From Cornus controversa (taxonomy: Eukaryota > Streptophyta > Magnoliopsida > Cornales > Cornaceae), in NCBI GenBank assembly GCA_026545225.1, contig CM048850.1, positions 3,162,001 to 3,226,000 on the forward strand: a DNA stretch of 64,000 bases. The letters run 5' to 3'. Shown in pieces: positions 35,523-48,807 of this stretch. The notes below the pieces were generated by a model. It ran no database searches, was not told the DNA's origin, and saw nothing but the letters and a program-made list of their open reading frames with translations. Every line of letters starts with the position of its first letter. The first letter of the stretch is position 1. The translations under genes and the position numbers were made by a program.

Positions 35523-38500
35523 CCTCCCATCCTTAAAGAAATTTCATCGCTGAAATTAGGAACATACCTCAAGTAAAAAACAACTTGGGAAATTTTGAGT
35601 AGACTTCTTGTTCTCGCTCCCACGTAGCCTCCTCGACTTCGTGATATCTCCAAAGGACTTTAACCAAATGAATCGTCTTGCCCTGAAGCACTTGCACCCT
35701 AGTATCCAAAACCTGTACCGGTCTCTCCTCGTAAGACAAGTTCTCCTCTACCTCAAGATCTATCCAATCTAACGCATATGAAGGATCCAGTTCATACTTT
35801 CTCAACATCGAAACATAAAAAGTATTGTGTACACTTGACAATTGCGGTGGCAATGCCAACCGGTATACGACCTCACCTACTCGATCCAATACCTCGAATG
35901 GACCGATAAACCAAGGGGCTAGCTTCCCGCTACACCCAAACCTCATCAAACCCCATCGTGGCGAGACCTTTAAGAAGACATGGTCCCCCACCTCAAATGG
36001 TAAAGGCCTCCGCCTTTTATCGACATAGTTTTTTTGACGACTCTGAGCCGTAAGCAAATGCTGCCGTATGATCTTTATCTTCTCTATAGTTTCTCTGACT
36101 ATATCTGGCCCCAAAGCCACTGTCTCACCAAACTCTATCCAATAAACTTGTGACCTGCGAGGTCTACTGTACAAAGCCTCAAATAGAGCCATCTGAATAC
36201 TAGCTTGGTAGCTATTATTGTATGCAAACTCCACCAATGGAAGGTGATCCTCGCAACTGCCTCAAAAATCAAGTGCACATGCTCTAAGAATATCCTCCAA
36301 AATCTGAATGGTACACTCTGACTGACCATCTGTTTGAGGATGGAAAACCACACTAAAATGGAGGTCTGTATCAAGTGTAGCCTTGAAACTCTGTCAAAAT
36401 TACGACGTGAACCTCGGATCCCTGTCAGACACAATAGAAATTGGCACTCCATGCAGCCTCAAAATCTGATCAATGTAAAATCGATTAAGAGTATCCACAT
36501 CATCAGTCACTCTAATCGAAAGAAAGTGAGCCACCCTGGTCAATCTATCCACAATGACCCAAACCGTGTCGTGACTCTTCGTCGTCCTAGGTAACCCCAT
36601 CACAAAGTCCATAGTGATGTGTTCCCACTTCCACATAGCTATCGGTAATGGCTGTAACAAACCTGCCGGTCTATGATGCTCAGCCTTCACTTGTTGACAA
36701 GAGTGGCACTTTACCACAAATTGTGCGACATCAATTTTCATGCCCTTCCACCAATACTGTCTATGAAGATTGTGGTACATCTTGGTACCACCGGGGTATA
36801 CTGCAAGCCTGGAGCTATGAAACTCCCTTATAACCTCATCCCTACAAGCCAATGGAACAACCATTCTGCCTCTAAACCTCAGACCTCCGTCTGAATGAAT
36901 AACCCAATCCTCTACCGCTTTGCCACCCGTAATTCAAGTGTGAATGCTCTCTAACTCGATGTCATGCCTCTATTTCTCAACCACCCTACTCACTAAAGTT
37001 GGTTGCGATATGAGTGCGAACAAAGTGGCATGTCCACCACTCTCACTAAAGTATAACCCCATTTTTGAGATATCTTCCATCATCTTCCACTCAAGGATAG
37101 TAATACTAGCTAGAGTGCCATGTGACTTCCAGCTCAATGCATCGACAACCACATTACCCTTTCCCGAGTGATACTGAAGATCAAAGTTGTAGTCTTCCAT
37201 GTATTCAACCCATCTCCTTTGCCTCATATTCAAGTCCTTTTGTGTAAAAAAGGTACTTTAAACTCTTATAATTGGAGAAAACCTTAAACTTCTCTCCGTA
37301 GAGATAATTCCTCCACGTTTTCAAAGCAAAAATCGTATCCCACCAACTCCAAATCATGAGTCGGGTAATTTTGCTCGGGGATTTTCAATTGCCAAGAACC
37401 ATATGCAATAACTCTCTCGGTCTACATCAACACACATCCCAAATCATCCCGTGAAGCGTTACAGTAGATGACATAACCTAAATCGTGCTTAGGAATAATC
37501 AAGATTGGAGCACTAGTCAATCTACGCTTTAATTCCATAAAGGAATGCTCACAATCATCGTTCCACTCAAACTTAACTCCCTTACGAGTAAGCTTGGTCA
37601 TCGACATTGCTAACTTCAAAAAGTATTTCATGAAACGCCGGTAATATCCTGCCAATCCCAAGAAGCTACGTATCTCAAATACGTTCTTAGGCCTCTCCCA
37701 ATTCATTACCGCTTTTATCTTAGAAGGGTCTACTGATACTCCTCCTTTTGACACCACGTGTCCTAGGAATTTCACCTCCGTCAGCCAAAATTTACATTTA
37801 TCGAATTTGGCGTATAGACAATGTTCTCTCAGAATCTGTAACATTGTCCTTGAGTGGATCTCATGCTCCTCCATAGAAGAAGAATACATAATAATGTCAT
37901 CCACAAAGACCACCACAAACCTATCCAAATACACTCTGAATATTTGGTTCATCAAATCTATGAATGGTATCACTAGAAACTCATAGTGGCCATACCTAGT
38001 TCGAAAAGCTGTCTTCGGAATGTCCTCTTCCCTTACCTTCAACTGGTAATACCCCAACCTCAAGTTGATATTCAAAAAACAAGTCAAACCCTTAAGCTGA
38101 TCAAACAAGTCATCTATCTTTGATAAATGATACTTGTTCTTAATCATTGCTTACTTCAACTTATGGTAGTCTATGTATAACTGTAAAGATTCATCCTTCT
38201 TTTTAGCATATAGGACCGGAGCTCCTCAAGTTGATGTACTAGGTCGTACAAATCCCTTATCCAATAACTCTTGCAATTGATCCTTCAACTCGTTCAACTT
38301 AGCCAGTGCCATAGAGTTAGGTATGGTACTAGGAGCAAGATCTATGCTAAACACTACATCTCTCATCGAAGGTGACTCTATCAAGTCCCCCGAAAACATA
38401 TCCACAAACACTCTAACCACCGATGGAAATCCTTCACTAGTCACAATCTCATCATCCTTGGCTAATAAGCTAGCTAGGAAATGCGTTAGATGGTCTTCAG

Positions 38501-38530
38501 AAACAGGTGCTAGCAGAGCCTCTAAATGAG
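35523..38530 (-). mobile_element. Tekay/Del-like chromovirus pol fossil with chromodomain
   Basis: From high to low coordinate on the minus strand: RT lead-in (38226-38444, [17 protein letters not shown]), RT core (37422-38147 with [15 protein letters not shown] and [10 protein letters not shown]), and RNase H stretch (36970-37233 with [21 protein letters not shown]). The integrase zinc-binding and core region follows (36135-36864 with [26 protein letters not shown]). The C-terminal integrase and chromodomain (35569-36237) have FKVSPRWG-like and LVKVLWRYHEVEEATWE blocks. The chromodomain ending identifies the Tekay/Del lineage. It is interrupted several times and is a fossil. Confidence 0.88.
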
Positions 38531-38645
38531 TACTTGTTCCAAGCAGAGAAAGACGTTATTTCAAACCTGGAAAGCCTTTATGGTTTTGAGGAAATTTTAT
38601 GAGCTCAAAAGTCATGTGTAAATTGGATTAAAGAAAATGATAAAT
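38531..38645 (+). mobile_element. L1-type LINE, 5' fragment
   Basis: The translated stretch resembles the pre-RT spacer of plant L1 ORF2, ending in a phrase like 'WIKENDKCSQFFHQ'. The sequence resumes at 41103 beyond the solo LTR. The LINE is 5' truncated; no endonuclease domain remains. The left junction with Tekay pol is near 38525-38545 and no clear target-site repeat was found. The last five bases, TAAAT, are the solo LTR's TSD. Confidence 0.6.
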
Positions 38646-41097
38646 TGTGGAGACCGTGACCAACTTTGGTCGGTTCACTGATTTTCATCATTTTTTGCTA
38701 TGAACGCATTTTGAATGATGTTATGGATGTTTCGAGGGTGAAAAACATGCTTGAAAACATGTTGTGTAGTTTTTAAAATTTTTTAGGACATTTGGAGAAG
38801 TTTAACTTTTTGGTCAAACCGGGGCCTGGGATGCAACTTAAGTGGGCTCGAGAATCCAAAAATTTTTTGAAAATAATTATTTTTTGGAATGACTTCTATG
38901 AAATTTTTAGAGAGTGGAGGAAGTGATTTTGAGATCGTAGGAGTTTTCGAAATCGAGAACGGAGACCGGAAAGGTACGTTAAGTGGCTCGAGGGGCATTT
39001 TGGTCTTTTCACACCTAGGGACCTTAAAGGTTAATTTCTACAGAGATATTTTAGATATCTCTTTCTCATGCCAGTTACTCTCTCTCTGTCTTCTTTCTCC
39101 CTCTTCCTTCTCTCTAGCTTTTGAGGGCTTGAGGCTTGGATTCAGGATTTGTCGAAGAAGGGAGATACGCAGGGGATAGTTAGGGCTTCGGTTTGAACTG
39201 AACAAAGTCGCGTTTCAACAAGGTTGACATTTTTGGGATTTTGAGAAGTGCTTGGAAAACCTTCATTGTCGAGGTAGGGGTTCTCCTTCTCATTTACTTG
39301 TCGATTCTAGGGTTTCGGGTGAAGCGGTGAGAGCTAAGGGTGTGTATTGCATGTTTTAGAGATGTAAGAGGGGTGAGATAAGGTGTTTTTCTTCTTCTCT
39401 TGATTTTCTTGTATGCAATAGATGTGTATCTCCTAGTATGCATGATGTGAGGGACAAGTGTATGGAAATGTGGAAGAATGAGAGCATATATGCTTATGTG
39501 CTTAATGTGGTGTACATGTGTAATTATGTGCAAATGTGTAACATATATATGTTATGTGTTGTTAAGTGAGTTAAATGCATGCTATCCTTATATAGAAAAT
39601 GTGTGCATTGGTGAAGCATGACTAAAATGTGCTTAGATGATGTTTATGTGCATATGTGTATGATATGCTAGGTTTCACATGTATAAGTGGATATATGTGT
39701 GGCTTATAGAGATGGAAATGCATGCTATGTACCTTTATAACTAGCTTATGTATTGTGAAGCATGAGTCTTAAATGTTTGATTTATATGTTCGAAATGCAT
39801 ATATGAGGCTGTTGTGAGGAAACAGGGAAGTGTGGTTGAATTACCTAAACTAGGTCAATACTCAGTTATAGTTGTGGTCATGAAGTGGTCAAATCATCCA
39901 GAGTAGGTCAATACTCGGTCACGGTGATAGTGGTCAAGTCACCATGGAGGAGGTAAATTCTTGGTGACTGGGATCTAACTACCTTGGAGTAGGTAAATAC
40001 TCGGTGGAGATTCTAAAAAGTTGTCCAATCACTTTGGAGTAGGTAAATATTCAGTAATTGTGGTTTACTCACCTTGGAGTAGGTAAATACTCGGTGACGG
40101 TGGTCTGCCCACCTTGGAGTAGGTAAATACTCGGTGGCGGAGTTGGAATGGTGTGGGAAGTGTCTCGGTTATATGATTTGGTCAAGAATCATGTTAGGGT
40201 ATCGGGTTGAATCCGAGAAAGAGACAAGCGTATGATTAATGCTTTGATTTGAATTATGAAGCATGATATGTGTTTAATGCATCCCTGTATATATATGCAT
40301 TGTTGTGAATGAACATGATGTATGTTGAATGATACATGTAATGTAGTGACATTTCGATCGTACAAAATGCCCATTTTGCACAATTGAAACACTCATTTCG
40401 CATGATCGAAACCCCCATTTCGATCGTGCAAAGTGGTGGTGAATTATGGTGATTTTTAGGGTCCAGATAGGGGCAATATCGCACAATCGAAACCCTCATT
40501 TTGATCGTGCAAAATAATGCAGGTTCAAGGTCCCAAGAAGGTGAAATTTTTGCATAATCGAAATACCAGTTTTGCACAATCGAAATTACTATTCACAACA
40601 TCTGTCCAAACTTCGATTCGACGTAATTTCTTCGTTTTAGATCGGAATTAAGTGTAATTTTTTTTTAAATTGAGTATTTTTGAGTTCTCTATGGAATGGT
40701 GTAGGACTCAATCTCAGATTCCAAACATATGAAGTGTTGAGTCTTGGAATTGAGTGATTCATGAGAGTGTGGATAACTAAATACCCACTAAGTTTATATG
40801 ATTTGATGTAGGGCCCATTGGGATTAGATGAGGTAGAGTTATGCACACCTATGTGCACTAATATAGTTAAGCTTCTGCAGTACTTGAGAGTAATGAGGGT
40901 TCATTGGGCTTAATGGACAGGCTAATCTTCGATCTTTCGGGAGTCGGGAAACTGGGGCGTGATAATATGGTATCAATAGCTTGATACTATTGCACGAGTG
41001 TGGTTAAGGTTGTTCGTGGGGTTGAGTGAACGAGTTCACACTCGAGATTTGGGTCAGTTCGGGGGAGTCCCAATAGACTATATTCCGGGGCATGACA
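38646..41097 (+). repeat. Tekay-like solo LTR with TSD TAAAT
   Basis: TGTGGAGACCGTGACC...GGGGCATGACA is flanked by TAAAT at 38641-38645 and 41098-41102. It contains a CCTTGGAGT-core minisatellite of about seven loose units (39850-40140), a TATA-like gtatatatatgcatt (40288-40302) and paired inverted motifs of the cgatcgtgcaa type (40350-40595). An internal end plus PBS-like block lies at 40951-40980. It splits the LINE. Confidence 0.9.
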
Positions 41098-41102
41098 TAA
41101 AT

Positions 41103-43741
41103 GCTCCCAATTCTTTCATCAAAAGGTTAAGTAGAGGCAGACAAAAGATGCGATTACCTTTTTACTAAGCGAAGAGGGAAACTACTTTGAAGATCCGGTT
41201 ATGGTTAAAGAATGGTTGGTCCAGTTCTATAAGAATCTTTACAAGGGTTCTCCTGGTGGTTCAACAGATTTTCATGTTGCCAGAAGAGTTTTAGATGAGT
41301 ATGAGAAAGATGGGTTGGAGAGATTTGTTGATGAAACCAAAATTAAGGCGGTTGTTATGAATTTGAGTCCAGACAAGGTGCCAGGTGCAGATGGTTTCCT
41401 CTTCAGTTCTTTCAGAAATACTGGCATGTAATTGGGCAGGATGTTATCAAGGCTGTCCAATTCTTTTTTTCGACTGCAGACCTGCCTCAAGCAGTAAATA
41501 GCACCTTTATCAGTCTCATTCCAAAAAAGGATCAAGGGTTGAAACCTTCAGATTATAAGCCAATTTCTCTTTGTACTACTTTATATAAAATTATTTCCAA
41601 GGTGATGGCAAATTGGATGGCCATGGTGTTACCAAGGCTGGTTGGTTTGGAACAGGCTGCTTTTGTAAAAGGGTGACGGATTCATGACAATATTATGTTG
41701 GCATTTGATTTGGTGCGGGGTTTTAATAATAAGAGGGTTGTTGCCACTATGGCTATGAAGATTGACTTGAGGGAAGCATATAATTCAGTTTCATGGGATT
41801 TTATTTTGGAGGTTCTGAAGCTTCATGGTTTCAGCGATAAATGGATTCAATGGGTCAGAACTTGCATTTCTTCAGCCAAGTGTTCCCTCCTCATAAATGG
41901 TGTGCCAGCGGGCTTCTTTCAATCAAGGAGAGGCATTAGGCAAGGATGTCCTCTGTCTCTTTTGCTCTTCACTTTAGTTACAGAATACTTCAGTAACTCA
42001 ATGGATTTGGTTGTCAATGATGGTTCAATTTCTCTCTCAAAGGTGGCGATGAAGGCTGGAGTGAAGGTATCACATATTTTCTATGCCGATGACCTGTTCT
42101 TGGTAGTGAAAGCTAATATCTCTACTGCCCGGGGTTTGCTAGATGTTTTTGATCATTTTTCCTTAACTACTGGTTTGCACATTAGCAAGGAGAAAAATGA
42201 AATCATTTTTTCAAAATCTGTGAGAAGGTCCAGAAACTTGACACGAATCGTCTCTTTTAAGAGATGCAGTTTTCCTCTTCAGTATTTAGGTCTGTCGTTA
42301 AATGCCACCGTCTTGAAGAAATCTTACTTTGATTGATAAAATCAATTCTCGTCTGATAGTTTGGAATGCAATAAACCTCTCACTTGCTGGAAGAACAGAG
42401 TTAATCAAAACAGTGCTCCTTTCCTTTGTTTATTATTAGTCTTTTGGATTCAAAATCCCATGGACAGTCAAGACTCAAATAGAGAAGAAGATCAGAGGAT
42501 TCCTCTGGGCCATTCTGAGAATAAACACAAGCTTTATTTTCTGAAGTGGGCTAAATTTACGCTTCCTAAATCAAAAGGTAGGCTCGGCATTAGGAAAATC
42601 GGAGAGTTGGATTTTGCTGCCAAATGCCAACTGTTATGGGATTTCATTATAAATGAAGACAAACTATGGGTAACCTGGTTCAGGAAATGATATCTCAAGG
42701 TAGGGGATTTTTGGTCCTGTATTCCTTGGACTCAATCCTCTTCATTTTGGCTTAATATTCTTAAGGCTCGGGACTTCATGCTTCACCATTGCTTTTTTAA
42801 AATTAGGGATGGGCCTCGGTTTGGGCTGACGACAGATCCATGGTGTGACATTTTGACGTTACTTCAAAAGTTTGGTACCAGATTATGCTGTGAGTTTGAT
42901 AAGTAGGCTGTCGTTGCATCCATTATTGTTAATGGTCAGTGGCAGCTTCTGTCATGAGTTCCCAATGCTACACAGAGTATATATAATTTGTTCCTCTCAT
43001 GAGTGGTAGAGACACAATTCAATGGAACCATAGGGTCTGTTCATTTAAATCAATTTGGGATCATTGTCGAGAGTAGGGGAAACGTGTTAAATGGAAGGAC
43101 TTGGTGTGGAGTGCGTGCAGACCAAGAGCTGTTGTGGTGACTATGATGGTTCTTCAAAATGCTATTCCTTCTTTTGTTAACCTGCAGAAGAGAGGGATAC
43201 TGATTCCGCTACTTTGCCATTATTGTTATGGTGGTCCAGACACTGTCAACCCCATCTTTGTTCGATGTCAATTTGCTGTTGCAATTTGGTGGTCTATTTT
43301 TGACATATTGTAGGTTTTATATCCAACTTCCCTTTCATTGTCGCATATGGTGGAATGGTTTCTGGCACATACAAAAGGCAACTCCTTAAGAAATAAATTT
43401 CTTAAAGCCATCTTTTCCACTACTATGTGGTTTATCTAGGGTTAACAGAATTCAGCTTTACACCAGGGGTTTAAGAAGACTTCACATGAAGTGGCCCAGG
43501 GAGTTATCTTCGAGTGCCTTATGCTCTTGGATCTCCAAATTCAGGATCTCACCATCTTATTCTCATGTTGATGATCATGTACTGGTTTTAGTTCATTTTT
43601 ATTTTTTCTTTGTATTGGAAATGGTTTTTTTTCATTTCCTTTCCATTTTATGATCTTGAGGGTATGCCTTCCTCTTGTACTTGTACTCTATTGAGTCTTT
43701 GGCTCGTTCATTTTTTTATACATCCCCATTCAAGAAAAAAA
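41103..43741 (+). mobile_element. L1-type LINE ORF2 remnant (RT and zf-RVT) with poly-A end
   Basis: This is non-LTR retrotransposon ORF2 on the plus strand. The pre-RT motif NLSPDKVPGADGF lies near 41365-41400. Then come the RT fingers and palm: FISLIPKK, DYKPISLC, MKIDLREAYNSVSWDF (about 41750-41800), RRGIRQGCPLS (about 41925-41960) and the catalytic FYADD (about 42080). Thumb sequence reaches 42690, and a zf-RVT-like end with CHYCYGGPDTVNPIFVRC lies at 43101-43313. Frames break at several places, including an in-frame TGA after AFVKG near 41675. A non-coding tail ends in poly-A near 43733-43741. No intact ORF remains, so this is a dead copy. Confidence 0.85.
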
Positions 43742-44059
43742 ATTCATATATAATTCCTAATGAACACAATGACTCATAATGGACTCATAATTGGCATTCA
43801 ACACATGCATAAAACATAATTTCAATCTAGTTTATGCTAGACAATTTCAAATTTACATATACATCAATTTTTATATAAGAAATCATGAAAATCTCATGTC
43901 ACAAGTAAATGACCTATAGAATCAAGGCTAAGAAGGAATTCACACCCCTACCTCAACTTTGAAGCCTCTTCTAGCTAAATCCCAGAATTTTTCTAAGTTT
44001 CACTTTGCCAAAAATTAACTTTGTTCGGTTCAAATCGATGCCCTCAACCTGTAGAACAC
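43742..44059 (-). repeat. Tekay-like LTR part, left of inserted solo LTR
   Basis: The aggaattcacacccctacctc block near 43930 matches 5008, 22770 and 46450 in the same LTR context. It continues at 47186. The last five bases, AACAC, are the TSD of the solo LTR. Confidence 0.7.
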
Positions 44060-47000
44060 TGTCACACCCCGAAACCCGGACCGCCGGGACTCCCCCGGAC
44101 CGACCCCGAATCCCGAGTGTGAACCCGTTCACTTAACCCCGTGAACAATCTCAGTTACACTCAATGCATTAGCATCAAGGTTTGATACCATGCTATAACG
44201 CCCCGATTTCCAACTCTCGGAGAACCGGAGATTAAACCGTCCATTTAGCCCAATAGGCCCCCATTGCCCTCATTCACCGCGGAAGCTTAACTCAATTCTT
44301 GCATATGAATGCACCCAAATCCACCTTAACTAATCCCCATGAGCCCTACATCAATTCATGCACCTTAATGAACATTTGCTTGCCCACACTTTTTAAAAAT
44401 CACTCACTTTTGAGCCTCAAAACTTTCTGTGTTTGGAATCTGGAACTGAGGCTTACACCATTGGATAGAGAATCCAAAAATACTCAAGTTCAAAAAAAAC
44501 CACGCTCAATTCCTATCTAGAACGAAGAAATTACGTCAAAATGAAGTTTTGGAAAAAGTTGTGAATAGTAATCTCGATCAATCGAGATTGGCATCTCGAT
44601 CAATCGAGATGCATCTCGATTAATTGAGATTTTGACCCCATCAATCGAAGCAAACACCCTCTCGGTATCTTGGACCTACATTATTTTGATTAATCGAAAT
44701 TGGGACTTCGATTAATCGAAATAAGGCTTGAAAATATATAAAATCTCGCAACCATTTCGATCAATCGAGATGGGCATCTCGATTAATCGAAATGGGCATT
44801 TCGATTGATCGAAATGCACTGCCCGAAAATTCCCAAACACCTACACAAGATCAAATTGAACCCAAATATCAACCAAACCACCTTAGATCATTCATATTTC
44901 ATATAAATCATCTACCATTGATATAAAATCATACTCGCACATCAACCTATACATTTGAATCTCAAATCTTACATAATCATAAAAATTTCCCTAGGTTCAC
45001 AATACACCCAAAACTCAAGTGTATAAACCATCCTTAATTCCCAAATTCATTTCCATAACACCAATCTCACACTCAAATCACTTTCATAATTGAATTCATA
45101 CACCAAAATGAATCATTTCTTTCACGCACACAACCCATTTAAAATGGAAACATCATCAAAATGAATAAAATGCCACCATGGGCGCTACACATATTAAACC
45201 GTTGTCCTTTCACATCCAACAAGTTTATAATCCAATACATACATCAAAAGTACATATGTCCAAAGTACAACCACAACTCAAAACATAAGTCCCATGCCAC
45301 AAGCCGGCATGGATAGCCACAAAATGCTCAACATCCAAAAGATAGCATAAACACCACTAGAGCTCCACTTGGACACTCATGTCCCATCCGTCATCGGCGC
45401 TTTATCTGTAAAAGAGTTTATAATAAAGGGGTGAGCACCACTGCGGCTCAGTAAAGGTTCTCCAACCCTTCTAAGTGCCGACCCGACACGACCTATATAG
45501 AATGCATATGAATACACTACATGCCACGTCCACAATCTCACAAACACATCAATAATAGGATTTTAAGAGAATTGCACATATCACGAATCATGTATAACAT
45601 TTTCAAACATAAAAGCATTAAAGTGAGTAAATGCTCTCTCTCTCGGTCCTCATCCGATACCCTACATGATTGGCCCGCTCCGAGGATCATGTAACCTTGG
45701 ACACCTCCGATAACCATCCAATGACCGGGACAACTCCGAAAGGTCATTCTACCATAGCAATATATGGGATTGCTATAGAGTGAGGGGGCAACTCCGAGGC
45801 TCACAAATCATGGGCATTCTCCGATAATCATCCTATGACCGGGACAACTCCGAGGGGTCATTAGTATTGGACATACTCCGATCCTAGGCATTAAGCCTTA
45901 GTATGGTGGGTCCACTCCGAGGGCCATACGTAGTGGATAATTTTACCACACCTCACAACACGGTTGGACCACTCCGAAGCCCCGTGCACCTCATTTGCGT
46001 CATTTTTCCCGCAACTTCCCACATATGCAATATGAATGCATAAACACATGACATTTTATTTTCATGCTCAAATCATGCTCATTGATACTAAAAAGAAGTA
46101 ACAAGCATATTTTCCATCACCACATACCACATATAGCACATATATGTATAACACATGCATATATCATCTCATATGCATACAACTTCAAAATTAGCATATT
46201 TTACTCATGCTACACTCAATGCATAATTTTAGCACATAGAACTAAACATGCATTCAACAACCACATTCCCACATATAATCACATATATGACACTTGGTAC
46301 ACATTTTTCCACATATACACCAAATTGAGCACATAATGCCTATGTATCAATTTCTTACACTCACATACTTCAAACCCACATGCTACCACCAACACAATAT
46401 ACACAATTGTGAAAAGATAGGACTCTAGAGAAGAAGAAAATATAAATTTTCACACCTCTCACCATCCTAAAGCATGTGAAACACAACCTACACCTCTCTT
46501 CTTCACCCGAAACCCTAGAATCGACAATTAGAAGAGAAGAAGAACCCCTACCTCGAAAATGAAGGCCTTCCAAGTACTTCACTAATTTTCCAGCGGAGTC
46601 TACCTTACCGAACCACCACTTTGATCGGTTCAAAGGGAAGCCCTAGCCGTCCCCTACGTATCTCCCTCCTTCGGCGAGTCTTGAATCCAAGCCGAACGAG
46701 TCCGAAATGTAGAGAGAAGGGAGAGCTTTGAAGATGGAGAACTTTAGAGAGAGAAAGAGGCGTGAGATATGGCTGAATATCTCTGCCACTGATATTTAAA
46801 ATATCTAGGGTTCGCGAAAAGACTAAAATGCCCCCGGGCCACTTAACGTACCTTCCCGGACTCCTTTTTCGATTCTAAAAACTCCCACGGTCTCGAAATC
46901 ACTTCCTCTACTCTCTAAACATTTCATCTAAGCCATTCCCAAAAATAAATATTTTTAAAAATTTTTCGGATTCCCGGGCCCACTTAAGTCGCACCCCGGG

Positions 47001-47180
47001 CCCCAGTTTGACCAAAAAGTCAAACTTCTCCAATTGTCCCGAAAACTTTCCAAAACCTTAAAAACACTTCCCAAACATATTCCTCACACTCGAAACATGC
47101 TAATCACCACTCAAAATGCATTTATGGCAATTATAATGCGATAAATGCAAAACTGGCCAAAATTGGTCACGGTCTCTACA
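44060..47180 (-). repeat. Tekay-like solo LTR with TSD AACAC
   Basis: TGTCACACCCCG...GGTCTCTACA is flanked by AACAC at 44055-44059 and 47181-47185; at 3.1 kb it is the longest LTR here. It has an internal second end (taacgccccgattt preceded by gataccatg, near 44185-44215), a TTCGATnnATCGAA palindrome cluster (44565-44820) and an array of about nine ACTCCGAGG units (45670-45990). Its sequence near 46690-47180 is closest to the fragment at 1-486. Confidence 0.9.
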
Positions 47181-47185
47181 AACAC

Positions 47186-47652
47186 TTTACCCTTCTTCGG
47201 GAACCTCCAAATCTAAGCCTTACACTTCCGAAATGAAGAGAGAAGGAAAGGAGATGAAGAGGGAGAGTGAGAGAGATATTTTAGTTGTATGTAATGGATC
47301 TCAGCCTCAAGATAATTATAATATCTTGGGGCGCAAAATGACTAAAACACTCACAGGTCACTTATTGTACCCTCTTGACCTCTGTTTTTAATTTCGAAAG
47401 CGGTTACGGCTCTGAAATCACTTTCTGAACTCATTTAATATTTCATTTGGTTCAAAAAAAATTCAAATTTTTTTTGAATTTTCAGGCCCACTCGACTCGT
47501 GTCCCGGGCTCCACCGGCCCGAAAATCTCAATTTTCACCAAATGCTTCCAAAATTTCCCAGAACCTCTATGCAAAACATCATTTAAATTGTATTTATGAT
47601 AAAAATGATGAATAAAAAAGAAAATCAGTCAAAATTGGACTCGGTCTGTACA
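47186..47652 (-). repeat. Tekay-like LTR 5' end
   Basis: This continues 43742-44059 and ends with ttggactcggtctgtaca. Right of it is other LTR sequence, so it inserted into an older LTR. Confidence 0.7.
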
Positions 47653-48807
47653 CCTAGACACCGTTATTTGCCATTTAGGGCCTAGTTAACACCACCTTAG
47701 GTTAATCGAAAAAACCTCGAACATAGGTTTACCGCCCATCATCCGGTTACATTAGTTTTAAGAAAAAATTTCCTTTCTCCACCACCATCACACGCCGACA
47801 CCTAGGTCCATGTGACGCACAAATGTCCCAAATCATGCCATTATGCATATTTATATGAAATTGAAATTAGCATGCATTTCCATATTGAATTCATGTACGA
47901 AATCACATTGAGGCATTCAAATATACATATTTCATATTTACATGCTCATTGAGACATCTAAACAAACACTTGGTCACATTTACACATATATGCACCAAAC
48001 AAGCCCAAAATCACAAATTCCCACATGTTATGTATACACATATTTCATATATAAGCATAAAATCAACACTCGCATGATCTAAGCTCCTGCAAATTGCACA
48101 TGTACATATGTTTAACACTAAAATATATCATTTAAACATATATAAACCTATCTGGATGCCCTAGACATCAAACATATTCACACAATCTCCAAAAAATTGT
48201 GGGTTAGACATCCCTACCTAGATTTGGAAGAGTTTCCAAATAAAAATCATAAATCCACCGAACTAAAAATCGTCCAAATCTGACTTTGAACTGATCAAAT
48301 CGAAGCCCTTGCCGCATAGAACACTCTGTCGTTCTTTGTCACTTCACAAATCACACTTCTAGGGCTTGGAATCCAGGAGAAAGAGAGAAGAACTGAAATA
48401 AAGAGAGAAGGGATGAATGAATGACTATTTTGATCTCCAAATAATGCCCAAAATATCAGCCTTTGGATATTTATAATACTAAAGCGTGAAAAGACCAAAA
48501 TAGCCCCACACCACTTAAGGTACTCTCTCGACTTTGTTTTCCACCCCGAAAATGACTGTGGTTTCAAAAATCATTCCATATCTCTTCTAACATCTTAAAT
48601 GGCCTAAAAACAAAAATAAATATTTTTCAAGAATTTTTTGGTTTTTCGGACTCACCCGTCCAGCATCCTGGGCCTTGTCGAATGAGCCGAATGACTTAAA
48701 AAGCTCCTAGACTTCAAAACAAGTCCCCATACATGTAATTTATCTATAAAACACATGCATAATCATTTTCATAATAAATTGTAATGAAAATAAAACTAGT
48801 CTTTACA
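47653..48807 (-). repeat. Older Tekay-like LTR, 5' half
   Basis: Blocks at 48180-48480 match 24170-24440. The right edge ctagtctttaca (48796-48807) is an LTR terminus. To its right is a SIRE-like LTR remnant. The matching left end was not identified. Confidence 0.6.

Noticed and set aside
41201-42336. Host reverse transcriptase-like gene
   Set aside because: It is LINE ORF2 with a poly-A end and in-frame stops, and it is split by a solo LTR.
45538-45804. 88-residue frame in the solo LTR
   Set aside because: It is the reverse reading of the ACTCCGAGG minisatellite and flanks. No homologous frame is kept in the other LTR copies.
24455-47652. One simple Tekay element with LTRs at both ends
   Set aside because: The left flank TTTAT and right flank CCTAG do not match, so the two LTR parts cannot be claimed as one insertion. 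The relation is left open.
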